Origin: Candidatus Undinarchaeales archaeon | GTDB lineage: Archaea; SpSt-1190; JASMDC01 | Direction: 5' to 3' | DNA: 64,000 nucleotides | NCBI GenBank assembly: GCA_030753015.1 | Contig: JASMDC010000015.1 | Span: forward strand, 12,769-76,768 | Shown here: positions 43,074 to 50,361 of the stretch, piece by piece | Position numbering within the stretch: the first letter of the stretch is position 1 | Layout of the letters: every line of letters starts with the position of its first letter | Notes under the pieces: model-generated | Told to the model about the DNA's origin: nothing | The model's input: only the letters and a program-made list of their open reading frames with translations | Database searches by the model: none | Made by a program: the position numbers and the translations under genes

Positions 43074-44306
43074 ATGATTATTGTTAGGGGGGAGGCAGAG
43101 GAGATCAAGAAGATACACAAGTGGTTGCTCGTGTACGGAAGGCGGAAGACGGGCAAGACCTTCCTCCTCAGGAACCTCACGGACTACGACGAGTACTACT
43201 TCGTGAAAAGGGACAGGGGGATACTCACCGACTCAGGTGCCCTCTCGTACGAGACCTTCCTGGAGCTGTTCAAGCGCCAGCTCAACGACGGAGGGACGGT
43301 GATCGTGGACGAGTTCCACCGCCTGGGCGAAGGGTTCCAGGATATCCTCCACTTCCTTCCGAAGAAGGGGAAAGTGATACTCGTATCGTCCACGCTGCAC
43401 CTATCGAGGAAGCTGGTGGGATCGCACTCCCCCCTGCTCGGTGTGGTCGCCGAGTTCCAAATGCCGCTCCTGCGACTCTTCGACGTGCTGAGCTCCCTGC
43501 ACGGTGATGGTCTCTCCAAGAAGGAGCTCGTCGAGACTGCCGTGCTCCTGCGCGAGCCCATAACCATCGACCATTACACACCTGGCGAGGGAGCTGTATC
43601 CACGTTCACGAGGGTGATGACGAGCACGAAGTACCTCGTACCGGCGCTCATCGGCGAGATATTCACAGAGGAGGACCGCTCCCTCTCAGCGGTCTACGAG
43701 GGCGTCCTGCGTGCTATAGCCGGCGGGAAGTGCGTATCGAGCGAGATATCGAGCTTCCTCTTCTCGCACGGACTGATCAAGAAGGACGATCCCAGCCTCC
43801 TCCAGCAGTACCTCAACAATCTCGTGTCGTTCGGCCTCCTGAAGCGGTTGAAGGTGTACAACAAGCGGCGTTACGTCTACATGCATACCTCGCCGCTGGT
43901 CTATCTCTACTTCTACGCTGACGAGAAGTACAACCTCTCCGAGATCGAGGCTGGACCCGAGGTGATCTCCCGCATCATCGCCGAGCTCTATCCGCGCATC
44001 ATCGAGGGAGCGGTGCGCGAGCTCTTGGCCGAGCACTTCGGGCTGGTGGAGTCCGTCGTCCGGGAGAAGGATTTTGACATCGACGCCTACCTGCTGCGGT
44101 TCAAGACGCCCGAAGTGGCCGTGGAGGTCAAGTGGAAGGACAAGGTCTCATCCAAGGACGTGCGCAAGGCCGAGGATACCCTGTCACGCGTCGAAGCGAA
44201 GCGCAGGATCCTGTTCGTCCCGGACAAGAAAAAGGTCGAGTGCGGGAGCGACCTCGAGATCATGGACGTAGGCGACGTGCTGCAGGGACGTGCTTCTGCG
44301 GAGTAG
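43074..44306 (+). CDS. Archaeal P-loop ATPase with DUF234 nuclease-like domain
   Basis: 410-aa protein of the archaeal AAA-like ATPase/DUF234 family. Walker A is GRRKTGKT (22-29) and Walker B TVIVDEFHR (75-83). A winged helix lies in the middle (SSEISSFLFSHGL to LKRLKVYNKRRYVY). The C-terminal DUF234 region has a PD-(D/E)xK-like core: DFDIDAYL and VAVEVKWKDKV. The family is abundant and variable in archaeal genomes and is often linked to mobile regions; its role is not established. The TATA box at 43043-43052 sits 27 nt before ATG (leaderless). Flanked on both sides by repeat R1. Confidence 0.82.
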   Translation: MIIVRGEAEEIKKIHKWLLVYGRRKTGKTFLLRNLTDYDEYYFVKRDRGILTDSGALSYETFLELFKRQLNDGGTVIVDEFHRLGEGFQDILHFLPKKGKVILVSSTLHLSRKLVGSHSPLLGVVAEFQMPLLRLFDVLSSLHGDGLSKKELVETAVLLREPITIDHYTPGEGAVSTFTRVMTSTKYLVPALIGEIFTEEDRSLSAVYEGVLRAIAGGKCVSSEISSFLFSHGLIKKDDPSLLQQYLNNLVSFGLLKRLKVYNKRRYVYMHTSPLVYLYFYADEKYNLSEIEAGPEVISRIIAELYPRIIEGAVRELLAEHFGLVESVVREKDFDIDAYLLRFKTPEVAVEVKWKDKVSSKDVRKAEDTLSRVEAKRRILFVPDKKKVECGSDLEIMDVGDVLQGRASAE

Positions 44307-44319
44307 ATTCATAACAAAA

Positions 44320-44358
44320 GTGCGCCGGTAGGGACCCGAGCGCGCATCAGGGGCACTC
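44320..44358 (+). repeat. Island repeat R1, copy b
   Basis: Core GTGCGCCGGTAGGGACC, one mismatch from the consensus, with the CGCATCAGGGGCA tail shared with copy a. It lies 13 nt after the stop of the DUF234 gene. The remainder of 44307-44483 contains only a promoter-like ATATACTTTTA at about 44436. Confidence 0.65.
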
Positions 44359-44483
44359 ATCCTGTGCATACGCACGTAGAACAAGCGTATGGACTATGAT
44401 CGGAACAGATATCGCCCGAGCGGACCTGTCGGAGATATACTTTTATTGACTTGGTTCGATCCACCGTACAGAGCGTGATTACC

Positions 44484-45899
44484 ATGGTATCCCCGTCCAC
44501 CAAGATCGGCGACCTCATCGAGGAGCATCCCTTCCTTGTCGACTTCCTGCCCACCCTCTCTCCCCGGTACGAGGCCTTGCGCAGCCCCACCATGCGAGCC
44601 ACTATGGGAAAGGTGGCCACCGTAGAGATGGCCGCCAAGATGGGAGGACTGGAGGTGGACGAGCTTGTCACCGCCATCGAGAGCGAGATCGCCCGACACG
44701 TCGAGGGCGACGCGTCCGCCCCGACCGAAGAGGAGCTTGCGCGACGCAAGGAGGTCCTCAAGGGCATCATCCGCGACATCCACGCGGGCGCCGACATCGA
44801 GGAGCTTAAGGTCCGGTTCGCCTCCCTCATCAAGGGCGTGGGCCCTGCTGAGATCTCGGCCGTGGAGCAGGCGCTCATCGCCGATGGCATGCCCGCAGAG
44901 GAGATCAAGCGCCTGTGCGACGTCCACGTGGAGGTGTTCAAGAGCTCGCTCGAGATGAAGAAGCCACCATCCACCCCGCCAGGCCACCCGGTCCACACCT
45001 ACATGCAGGAGAACCAGGCAAGTGCCGACATCATGCGCAAGATCGTAGATCGATTGGAGGGCCTGGAGGACGCGCTACCCGAGGTCAAGGGCCTTCTCGA
45101 CGAGCTGGCCAAGATCGACATCCACTACACCCGAAAGGAGAACCAGCTCTTCCCCGCCCTCGAGCGCCACGGTATCACGGGGCCCTCGCAGGTCATGTGG
45201 GCCATCCACGACGATATCAGGGCGCTGGTGAAACAGGTGCGGGAGGCACTGGATGGCGAGGACGTCGCAAGCGCCGCCACCCTCCTCCGGGACCTTGTTG
45301 GGACCATCGGCGACATGGTCTACAAGGAGGAGCACATCCTCTACCCGGCTGCGCTGGAAGCCCTGACGGAGGAGGACTGGGTGCGCGTGCGGCAGGGCGA
45401 GGAGGAGATCGGGTACGCATGGGTGACACCTGCGGCCCCCTGGCCACCCGAGGGGACCGAGGTAGCGGTCTCTTCTGAAGGGACCTCGGCCCTCTCCATG
45501 GACACCGGGGCGCTCACCCACGAGCAGCTCAACCTCCTGCTCAAGCACCTTCCCTTCGACGTGACCTTCGTGAGCGAGAACGACGAGGTGCTGTACTACT
45601 CGGACACTCCAGAGCGGATCTTCCCCCGGTCGGCAGGGGTCATCGGGCGAAAGGTGCAGAACTGCCACCCGCCCAAGAGCGTCCACGCAGTCACTCGCAT
45701 CCTGGACGAGTTCAGGGCCGGGACGCGGGACGTCGCCGAGTTCTGGATCCATCTCCACGGAAAGTTCCTCTACATCCGGTACTTCGCCGTGCGCGACGGT
45801 AAGGGCACCTATCGCGGATGCCTCGAGGTCATGCAGGAGATATCCCGCATCTCCAAACTCGAAGGGGACAAGCGGCTGCTGGACGACAGCACTGCCTAG
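44484..45899 (+). CDS. DUF1858/DUF438, hemerythrin and PAS-like multidomain protein
   Basis: 471-aa protein. Domains in order: DUF1858-type N-terminus (IGDLIEEHPFLVDFLPTLSP), a DUF438 region (EVLKGIIRDIHAGADIEELK), a hemerythrin-like helical bundle (HPVHTYMQEN, HYTRKENQLFPALERHGI, YKEEHILYPAAL) and a C-terminal PAS-like domain (FDVTFVSENDEVLYYSDTPERIF, split as VTFVSENDEV and LYYSDTPERI; NCHPPKSV). The layout is typical of redox- or oxygen/NO-sensing DUF438 proteins of anaerobes. ATG 44484 is chosen; a TTG 33 nt upstream is possible. Flanked by repeat R1 on both sides. Confidence 0.85.
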   Translation: MVSPSTKIGDLIEEHPFLVDFLPTLSPRYEALRSPTMRATMGKVATVEMAAKMGGLEVDELVTAIESEIARHVEGDASAPTEEELARRKEVLKGIIRDIHAGADIEELKVRFASLIKGVGPAEISAVEQALIADGMPAEEIKRLCDVHVEVFKSSLEMKKPPSTPPGHPVHTYMQENQASADIMRKIVDRLEGLEDALPEVKGLLDELAKIDIHYTRKENQLFPALERHGITGPSQVMWAIHDDIRALVKQVREALDGEDVASAATLLRDLVGTIGDMVYKEEHILYPAALEALTEEDWVRVRQGEEEIGYAWVTPAAPWPPEGTEVAVSSEGTSALSMDTGALTHEQLNLLLKHLPFDVTFVSENDEVLYYSDTPERIFPRSAGVIGRKVQNCHPPKSVHAVTRILDEFRAGTRDVAEFWIHLHGKFLYIRYFAVRDGKGTYRGCLEVMQEISRISKLEGDKRLLDDSTA

Positions 45900-45934
45900 G
45901 ACGGAAGGTACCAGAGACGTTTCGCAAGAGACAG

Positions 45935-46018
45935 GTGCGCCGGTCGGGACCCGTTCTCGTGTACGAACAGGCACAGAACGCCAGATGACCTTTTGGGACA
46001 TCCTTAAAAGATCGGACC
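45935..46018 (+). repeat. Island repeat R1, copy c (long form with promoter)
   Basis: Begins GTGCGCCGGTCGGGACC and continues for about 85 nt that align with copy e: ACAGGC, GAACGCCAGATGACC, TTTGGGA, TTAAAAGA and CGGACC. The block ends in a TATA-like CTTAAAAGA (46003-46011). It starts 36 nt after the DUF438 stop. Confidence 0.75.
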
Positions 46019-46102
46019 GCAGAGGCCTTCAAGTATGTCGAGAAAGGGCACAAGAAGGGAAGTGTCGTTATGACCGTGGTGGATGATGACAAGGGATCAT
46101 AG
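46019..46102 (+). pseudogene. C-terminal remnant of a zinc-type alcohol dehydrogenase (MDR)
   Basis: 28 codons: AEAFKYVEKGHKKGSVVMTV, then a short acidic end and TAG. This is the standard closing segment of medium-chain dehydrogenases/quinone reductases (EAFRYVEEGHxxGKVVITV). It has no start codon and follows directly on the long R1 promoter block, as though everything from the start codon to the last 25 residues had been deleted. The matching N-terminal half is at 47563, behind the other long R1 block. Confidence 0.7.
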
Positions 46103-46158
46103 GTACGTAATTTAGTTTCATGGCACTTAATAGCCAACAAGCGACATAGCTCACATGG

Positions 46159-46797
46159 GTGAACAAAACGGATGAACTATCTGCAAGATGCAAGAACGAG
46201 ATACACACCTTTTTCGGCCTGGCCGTCGTTAATCTTGTGATCGCTGCATTGATCCTGGCCTTCGGGATATCTACAGGTGTCACGCGGCTCATGGCCTTTT
46301 CCAGGTCAGGAGAGATCGAACTGATGTCCCTATTATTGATCGGTGCGGGCCTTGCTGCAGCAATTGCTGGACTGTATTGGCTGGTAAAGACCGCCGAGAT
46401 CCTCGAAGGTGTCGAAAAGATCGACTCGGACTGGGAAAAGATCACACAACATGACGATCAGGAACAGGTCACGGGTGTTCTTGTTCAAATGATAGCTCAT
46501 TATCGAAAGAACCAGCCGGTCATCGACAGAATGACCGTTCTTGGACGGATAGTCGGGATCCTTTTCCTTGTTTCCGGATCTCTGAGCCTGCTGGATTCGG
46601 GAAGGACACTGCTTGCATCCGGCATGGTCAATGAAGGCATGTTCCAGCTTGCAGGTGCCATAGCGGTATTTAGCGTTGGGATCGGAAGTCTTCTCATCGC
46701 AAGATACTTCGAACGGTATTCCGGGATCTGGGTCGTCCGACTAAAGGAAGAAGATAACATCCAGGAAGCGCTCACCGAACTGTTGGAGGCCAGCTAA
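46159..46797 (+). CDS. Four-helix membrane protein, paired with a winged-helix gene
   Basis: 212-aa integral membrane protein with helix pairs near residues 18-40 and 52-73, and near 122-145 and 155-178. The cytoplasmic loop between the pairs is about 45 residues and the C-terminal tail is helical (NIQEALTELLEAS). No family recognised. GTG 46159 is about 28 nt from an ACTTAATAG box (46126-46134), so leaderless. The winged-helix gene begins one base after its stop; the pair is likely one regulatory unit, as membrane sensor plus DNA-binding partner (inference). Confidence 0.65.
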   Translation: MNKTDELSARCKNEIHTFFGLAVVNLVIAALILAFGISTGVTRLMAFSRSGEIELMSLLLIGAGLAAAIAGLYWLVKTAEILEGVEKIDSDWEKITQHDDQEQVTGVLVQMIAHYRKNQPVIDRMTVLGRIVGILFLVSGSLSLLDSGRTLLASGMVNEGMFQLAGAIAVFSVGIGSLLIARYFERYSGIWVVRLKEEDNIQEALTELLEAS

Positions 46798-46798
46798 C

Positions 46799-47074
46799 GT
46801 GAAAGGGCGACGTACCAATTACGAGATCTATTGGGAGATCCTGGTCTTCTGCCGTGAACCCAGATCGTTCACCAGTATTATCAATCGTTGCGATCTGAAC
46901 TCAAAGATCGGGCAGCAGCATATCCAGTTCCTCACGGACAAGAAGTTCCTTTCGATCGAGACCCTCGAGAAGAAGAGATCGTACACCACTACAGAACAAG
47001 CTCACGAATATATCAGCCTTTTTTCACAACTATATCGAAAGATGTATGACAGTGCCCCGGAATTCAAACTGTGA
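46799..47074 (+). CDS. Winged-helix DNA-binding protein (HTH_45-like)
   Basis: 91-aa protein. The pattern NYEIYWEILVFCREPRSFTS, then INRCDLNSKIGQQHIQFLTDK and LEKKRSYTTTEQAHEYI fits the archaeal HTH_45 winged helix (helix 1, turn, recognition helix, wing, C-terminal dimerisation helix). GTG start one base after the membrane-protein stop. Candidate regulator of its own operon or of the R1-linked genes nearby, but no binding site is proved. Confidence 0.75.
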   Translation: MKGRRTNYEIYWEILVFCREPRSFTSIINRCDLNSKIGQQHIQFLTDKKFLSIETLEKKRSYTTTEQAHEYISLFSQLYRKMYDSAPEFKL

Positions 47075-47117
47075 ATGCTCGCTAAGGACCCGTTAGCATA
47101 CGATCAACATGAGAATG

Positions 47118-47133
47118 GTGCGCCGGTCGGGGA
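47118..47133 (+). repeat. Island repeat R1, copy d
   Basis: GTGCGCCGGTCGGGGACA, core only, 43 nt after the stop of the winged-helix gene. A CCTTTATAGG box follows directly (47139-47148). It lacks the long downstream block of copies c and e. Confidence 0.6.
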
Positions 47134-47458
47134 CACAACCTTTATAGGTTCGTGAGGTCTCGCCATCCATTGTCCTAACGGACCTGTTGTGGGGACATTG
47201 CCGGCCTTCGCTGGATTGAACACCAGTGTCTCCACAACTGCTTTCCCCCATCCTTGCATATAATCCCACCAGCGAAGGCTGCGGATCGATAGAAGGGATG
47301 CCGATCCTACAAGATTCCCTGCTGTTGAGCAAGATAACGAGGGGCGTCTCCAGTATCCCATATCCCCCTGTTCATCGATAGGACCTGCCTACGGGATGTG
47401 GATCGAACCCTTTGCCACCCACCGTATTTTCCTTGAGCGAACACCGAGAGAAGGGATG

Positions 47459-47546
47459 GTGCGCCGGTCGGGACCTGGACCCGTTCTTTTTTCTGACAGG
47501 CCCTGAACGCCAGATGACCGTTTGGGATATTGTTAAAAGAACGGAC
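47459..47546 (+). repeat. Island repeat R1, copy e (long form with promoter)
   Basis: GTGCGCCGGTCGGGACC followed by the same ordered blocks as copy c (ACAGGC, GAACGCCAGATGACC, TTTGGGA, TTAAAAGA, CGGACC). The TTAAAAGA element (47533-47540) is the promoter of the chimeric gene that starts at 47563, 27 nt on. The core contains the dyad GGTC-GG-GACC, also intact in copy c. Confidence 0.75.
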
Positions 47547-47562
47547 CATCGACTCTGGACGG

Positions 47563-48300
47563 ATGATCATGAAAGCCATCCTGCACACAAGATACGGACC
47601 TGCCGACGAGCTTGAGCTCACAGAGGTCCCCAGACCGGTCCCCGGGGACAACGAGGTCTCGATCAAGGTGCATGCGACGGCAGTGACGACGGGCGACTGC
47701 AACGTCCGGAACCTCACGTTCGCGCCCAGAGATTTCAAGATCCCTGTGCGGTTGTTCCTGGGGATAAGAACACCTCGGATCAAGATACTTGGGAACGAGG
47801 TGGCCGGAGTGATCGAGGCCGTCGGCAAGGACGTCACGCGGTTCGCGGTCGGTGACAAGGTCTTCGGGACCCCCGGCGCTGCCATGGGCGCCCATGCCGA
47901 GTACCTGTGCATGCCCGAGGACGGAGTGCTGGCGATAAGACCTGACCCGATGAGCTGGGAGGAGGCCGAGGTAGTCATCGCCGAGCACGACGGTGCGCCC
48001 GTCGGGTTCGCCCTCTTCTTCCATAACTACTCGACGTTCCTGGGACGGCACGGCATCTACATCGAGGACCTGTACGTCCGGCCCGAGCATCGAGGGAAGG
48101 GGTGCGGGAAACAGCTGCTCGCCCATCTTGCCGACCTTGCCGTCGAGCGGGGGTGCGGGCGATTGGAGTGGTGGGTCCTCGACGTCAACCGGCCTGCCAT
48201 CGACTTCTACGGGTCTCTGGGAGCGCAGGCGATGGACGAGTGGACCGTGTACAGGCTGACCGGAAAGGAGCTGGGGCGGCTGGCCGCAGGCGGGCGGTGA
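47563..48300 (+). CDS. Chimeric ORF: MDR dehydrogenase N-half fused to GNAT acetyltransferase C-half
   Basis: 245-aa open frame. Residues 1 to about 135 are the N-terminal GroES-like part of a zinc-independent medium-chain dehydrogenase/quinone reductase (KAILHTRYGPADELELTEV; GNEVAGVIEAVGKDVTRF; GDKVFGT), ending in DPMSWEEAE. From about 137 the sequence becomes the body of a GNAT acetyltransferase (VVIAEHDGAPVGFALFF; IYIEDLYVRPEHRGKG; LDVNRPAIDFYGSLGA), with the CoA loop RGKGCG. The MDR nucleotide-binding half and the GNAT N-terminus are both missing. The junction is in frame. ATG 47563 is leaderless. Either a new fusion or a decaying deletion product. Confidence 0.8.
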   Translation: MIMKAILHTRYGPADELELTEVPRPVPGDNEVSIKVHATAVTTGDCNVRNLTFAPRDFKIPVRLFLGIRTPRIKILGNEVAGVIEAVGKDVTRFAVGDKVFGTPGAAMGAHAEYLCMPEDGVLAIRPDPMSWEEAEVVIAEHDGAPVGFALFFHNYSTFLGRHGIYIEDLYVRPEHRGKGCGKQLLAHLADLAVERGCGRLEWWVLDVNRPAIDFYGSLGAQAMDEWTVYRLTGKELGRLAAGGR

Positions 48301-48307
48301 GCAGTCG

Positions 48308-48781
48308 CTACGAGAAGCTGCCGTACACCGTGATCGGCGTCGTCACGTTCTCGAACCCGCGGTCCTCCAGCGCTGCCGCCAGGTCGTGGAACGCCACCTC
48401 GTCCATCTTCGAGCTCCGGAACTCGACCGACACGTTCACCTTGTCAGAACTGAAGGTGCCGCCGCGCTCGTACCGGATGGTGCCATGAGCGACCGTGTGG
48501 ATGTAATGGTCGTCCGGGGGATCGGCCGGCTCGAACTTGAAGTTCATGTAGATGGGATCGCGCTCGTCGTGGCCGACCTCCAGGTCGAGGCCCAGGTCCT
48601 TGTTGGCCAGCTCGAGAGCGAACTCGGCGTCACGGTAGCCCTTGTTGATCTCCTGCTCGTCCATGCCCTTGCCGAACAGGCCAAGGAACTTGCCTGCGTC
48701 CATGGTGAAGTCGGCGTACCCGTCGCCGTGGATCATGTTGACGGCCTCGCCGCCGTACTCGGTGAGCGCGCAGTATCCCAT
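48308..48781 (-). CDS. Unknown soluble protein
   Basis: 157-aa acidic protein with MGYCALTEYGGEAVNMIHGD at the start and an alternating beta-type pattern later (IHTVAHGTIRYERGG; KVNVSVEFRSSKMDEVAF). No membrane segment, no recognised motif. The ATG follows GGACGGTAAT, and a CTTAAATACC box is at about 48818-48827, so a short leader is likely. It is convergent with the chimeric gene and marks the return to core-like GC-rich sequence. Confidence 0.6.
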   Translation of the reverse strand: MGYCALTEYGGEAVNMIHGDGYADFTMDAGKFLGLFGKGMDEQEINKGYRDAEFALELANKDLGLDLEVGHDERDPIYMNFKFEPADPPDDHYIHTVAHGTIRYERGGTFSSDKVNVSVEFRSSKMDEVAFHDLAAALEDRGFENVTTPITVYGSFS

Positions 48782-48850
48782 AAGATTACCGTCCTTACTG
48801 ACCGCGCGCTGGATCCCGGTATTTAAGGTTTGCCCGGGGGTGACGGACGC

Positions 48851-49585
48851 TCACGCCAGCTCGTAGATGTGCGTGACGGGGTCCGAGTAGACAAGCCAGA
48901 ACCCATCGATACGCGCCCCGACGAAGGCATCCCCCAGGACCGTCCCCTTGACGGGCCCCGGTTCACGGCCTGCTGCGATGAAGATGGCGTCGGCCTTGGC
49001 AGCGTCCTCGGCATGGACGTACAGGTACCCTGCGCCGTGGACCTTCATCACCGTTCGTGTATCGGCGGGATCGTAGGCGAGCAGTGCATCTGCCACGTCC
49101 CGGACGAGCGCGTGGGGCACGCAGTCGGGGCAGATGATGTCGTCTGCGGGCATCCCCAGGTACTTGGATACCGTCACCGGCAACAGCTCCCTCGAGGGTG
49201 CGTCGATCACCGGCTCGCGCTCGCCGTAGGCGCGGATGGCATGACCGTAGTCCCACCATGAAAGGACGTGCGCGTCCGGCGGCGTGTTCCTGTGCAGCCA
49301 GTCGAGGCCGGGCCGCATGGAGCGCGGGAGCGTCTGGTCGGGGATGATGGTGCGGTTGCCCCTGGTGTACCGCATAAGGGTGATCTCTCGCGCGGCCGTG
49401 CCGTGGCCGACCTCCTCGGTGACAAGCTCCAGGTCGTACCTGCCGCCGATACGCTCGACGTTCTCATCGATATTCCCGGGGCCGTCTGGATTCCCGTACC
49501 CCGTTCCGTCCAAGTAGTTGATGGAGATGATCGCACAAATGATCAGGATCCCGAGGCCCGTCAGCACGTACCGGGTGTCCGTCAT
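48851..49585 (-). CDS. Single-span protein with STT3/AglB-like WWDYG domain
   Basis: 244-aa protein with one N-terminal membrane helix (about 7-24) and an extracytoplasmic domain. LDWLHRNTPPDAHVLSWWDYGH is the core of the oligosaccharyltransferase catalytic subunit (here given as LDWLHRNTPP and SWWDYGHAIR); WWDYG binds the acceptor sequon in STT3/AglB. The multi-span GT-C membrane half of a real STT3 is absent, so it cannot be a complete oligosaccharyltransferase. It could be a stand-alone sequon-binding partner or a domain relic, though the frame is intact and coding-like. The box GTATTTATGG is at 49611-49620. Confidence 0.7.
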   Translation of the reverse strand: MTDTRYVLTGLGILIICAIISINYLDGTGYGNPDGPGNIDENVERIGGRYDLELVTEEVGHGTAAREITLMRYTRGNRTIIPDQTLPRSMRPGLDWLHRNTPPDAHVLSWWDYGHAIRAYGEREPVIDAPSRELLPVTVSKYLGMPADDIICPDCVPHALVRDVADALLAYDPADTRTVMKVHGAGYLYVHAEDAAKADAIFIAAGREPGPVKGTVLGDAFVGARIDGFWLVYSDPVTHIYELA

Positions 49586-49631
49586 CCTGCAATTGATTCA
49601 GGCGTGGATGCCATAAATACGTGCTGAGCGC

Positions 49632-49658
49632 AAAAAAGGCCTTAAAATCAGGCCTTTT
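49632..49658 (-). terminator. Hairpin plus T-tract terminator
   Basis: On the minus strand AAAAGGCC-TGATTTTAA-GGCCTTTTTT forms an 8-bp stem followed by six T. It overlaps the stop codon of the MBL gene and lies between that operon and the next promoter, so it should end the VAT-MBL transcript. Confidence 0.65.
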
Positions 49659-50349
49659 GGGGCTTACTTTCAACGTTCACGACGCTCCCGACGCCCACCT
49701 GGCGGAAGGTGCGGGGGAACAGCTCGGGGAACCGGTCCGGCTCCCGAGTGCAGTGGCACGGGGCCACCAGAGAGAGGTTTTCCAGCTGCCCGGGGTCCTT
49801 TGCGTCATGCATCCCGCCCAGGATGCCCCTGACCCGGCCGTGTAGGCTCGCTGCATCCAGCACCGGGGCAAAGCCGGGATGACAGCACCCGGTGACTGCC
49901 AGAACGCCGGTCCCGGCGTCGACGACCAGCGCCTGCTCTTTCAGTTCACCGCCCAGAGCCGGTGTCGTGCGCACGCCCGGCACCACCCTGCTGCCGTCCT
50001 CGGTCCCCGTCACCGAAACGTCGGCGCGGTTGGACAGCTCGATGCGCAGGTGTCGGGGGATGCCCTCGGGAACGTACAGCGGCACATCCCCCCTGGCCTC
50101 GAGGAAGCGTGCGAGACCCCCCAGATGGTCCCAGTGCGGGTGCGAGAGCACCACGGCATCGACCGACCGGATATCCACTCTCAGCTCTGCCATGTTGTGC
50201 AGGAGAAGTCCGCCGTCGAAGCCAGCGTCGAACAGTACCTTTCCGCCGGGCACCTCTGCGAGGCAGGAAAAGCCCCAGCCGCAGCGCAGCGAGGTCGAAG
50301 CACCTGGCGCGAGCCGGTTGTCGTACAGCACCGTCAGGCGCGCGGTCAT
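49648..50349 (-). CDS. MBL-fold protein, dihydropterin-synthase-like
   Basis: 233-aa metallo-beta-lactamase-fold protein. The motif is SHPHWDHLGG (HxHxDH variant HPHWDH, near residue 70), with later CCHPG and LGGMHDAKD. The order of blocks (WGFSCLAEV, LFDAGFDGG, then HPHWDH) fits the MJ0301-type family, which includes enzymes for 7,8-dihydropterin-based cofactor synthesis in methanogens; that assignment is tentative. It follows the VAT gene by 12 nt, in one operon, and ends at a terminator hairpin. Confidence 0.78.
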   Translation of the reverse strand: MTARLTVLYDNRLAPGASTSLRCGWGFSCLAEVPGGKVLFDAGFDGGLLLHNMAELRVDIRSVDAVVLSHPHWDHLGGLARFLEARGDVPLYVPEGIPRHLRIELSNRADVSVTGTEDGSRVVPGVRTTPALGGELKEQALVVDAGTGVLAVTGCCHPGFAPVLDAASLHGRVRGILGGMHDAKDPGQLENLSLVAPCHCTREPDRFPELFPRTFRQVGVGSVVNVESKPQKA

Positions 50350-50361
50350 AGCAGCCGTCCC

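Larger units (their letters stand above)
47075..47562. other. 488-nt gap with two R1 copies and a possible gene relic
   Basis: R1 copies d (47118) and e (47459) bracket about 325 nt. Between them the minus strand can be read as RSLRWWDYMQGWGKAVVETL and NVPTTGPLGQWMARPHEPI, which looks protein-like but belongs to no family I recognise and has no clean start. An inverted pair CCTTCGCTGG / CCAGCGAAGG lies at about 47204-47213 and 47268-47277. No intact gene. Confidence 0.4.

Noticed and set aside
47104-47361. Minus-strand reading with RWWDYMQGWG as an STT3-type WWDYG protein
   Set aside because: Only WWDY matches, the context is unlike STT3, and there is no clean start or end; kept as a possible relic only.
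47993-48010. GGTGCGCCCGTCGGG inside the chimeric gene as a sixth R1 copy
   Set aside because: It encodes GAPVG in a conserved GNAT strand and lacks the flanking sequence; likely coincidence, although it is worth noting that R1 would also encode GAPVG.
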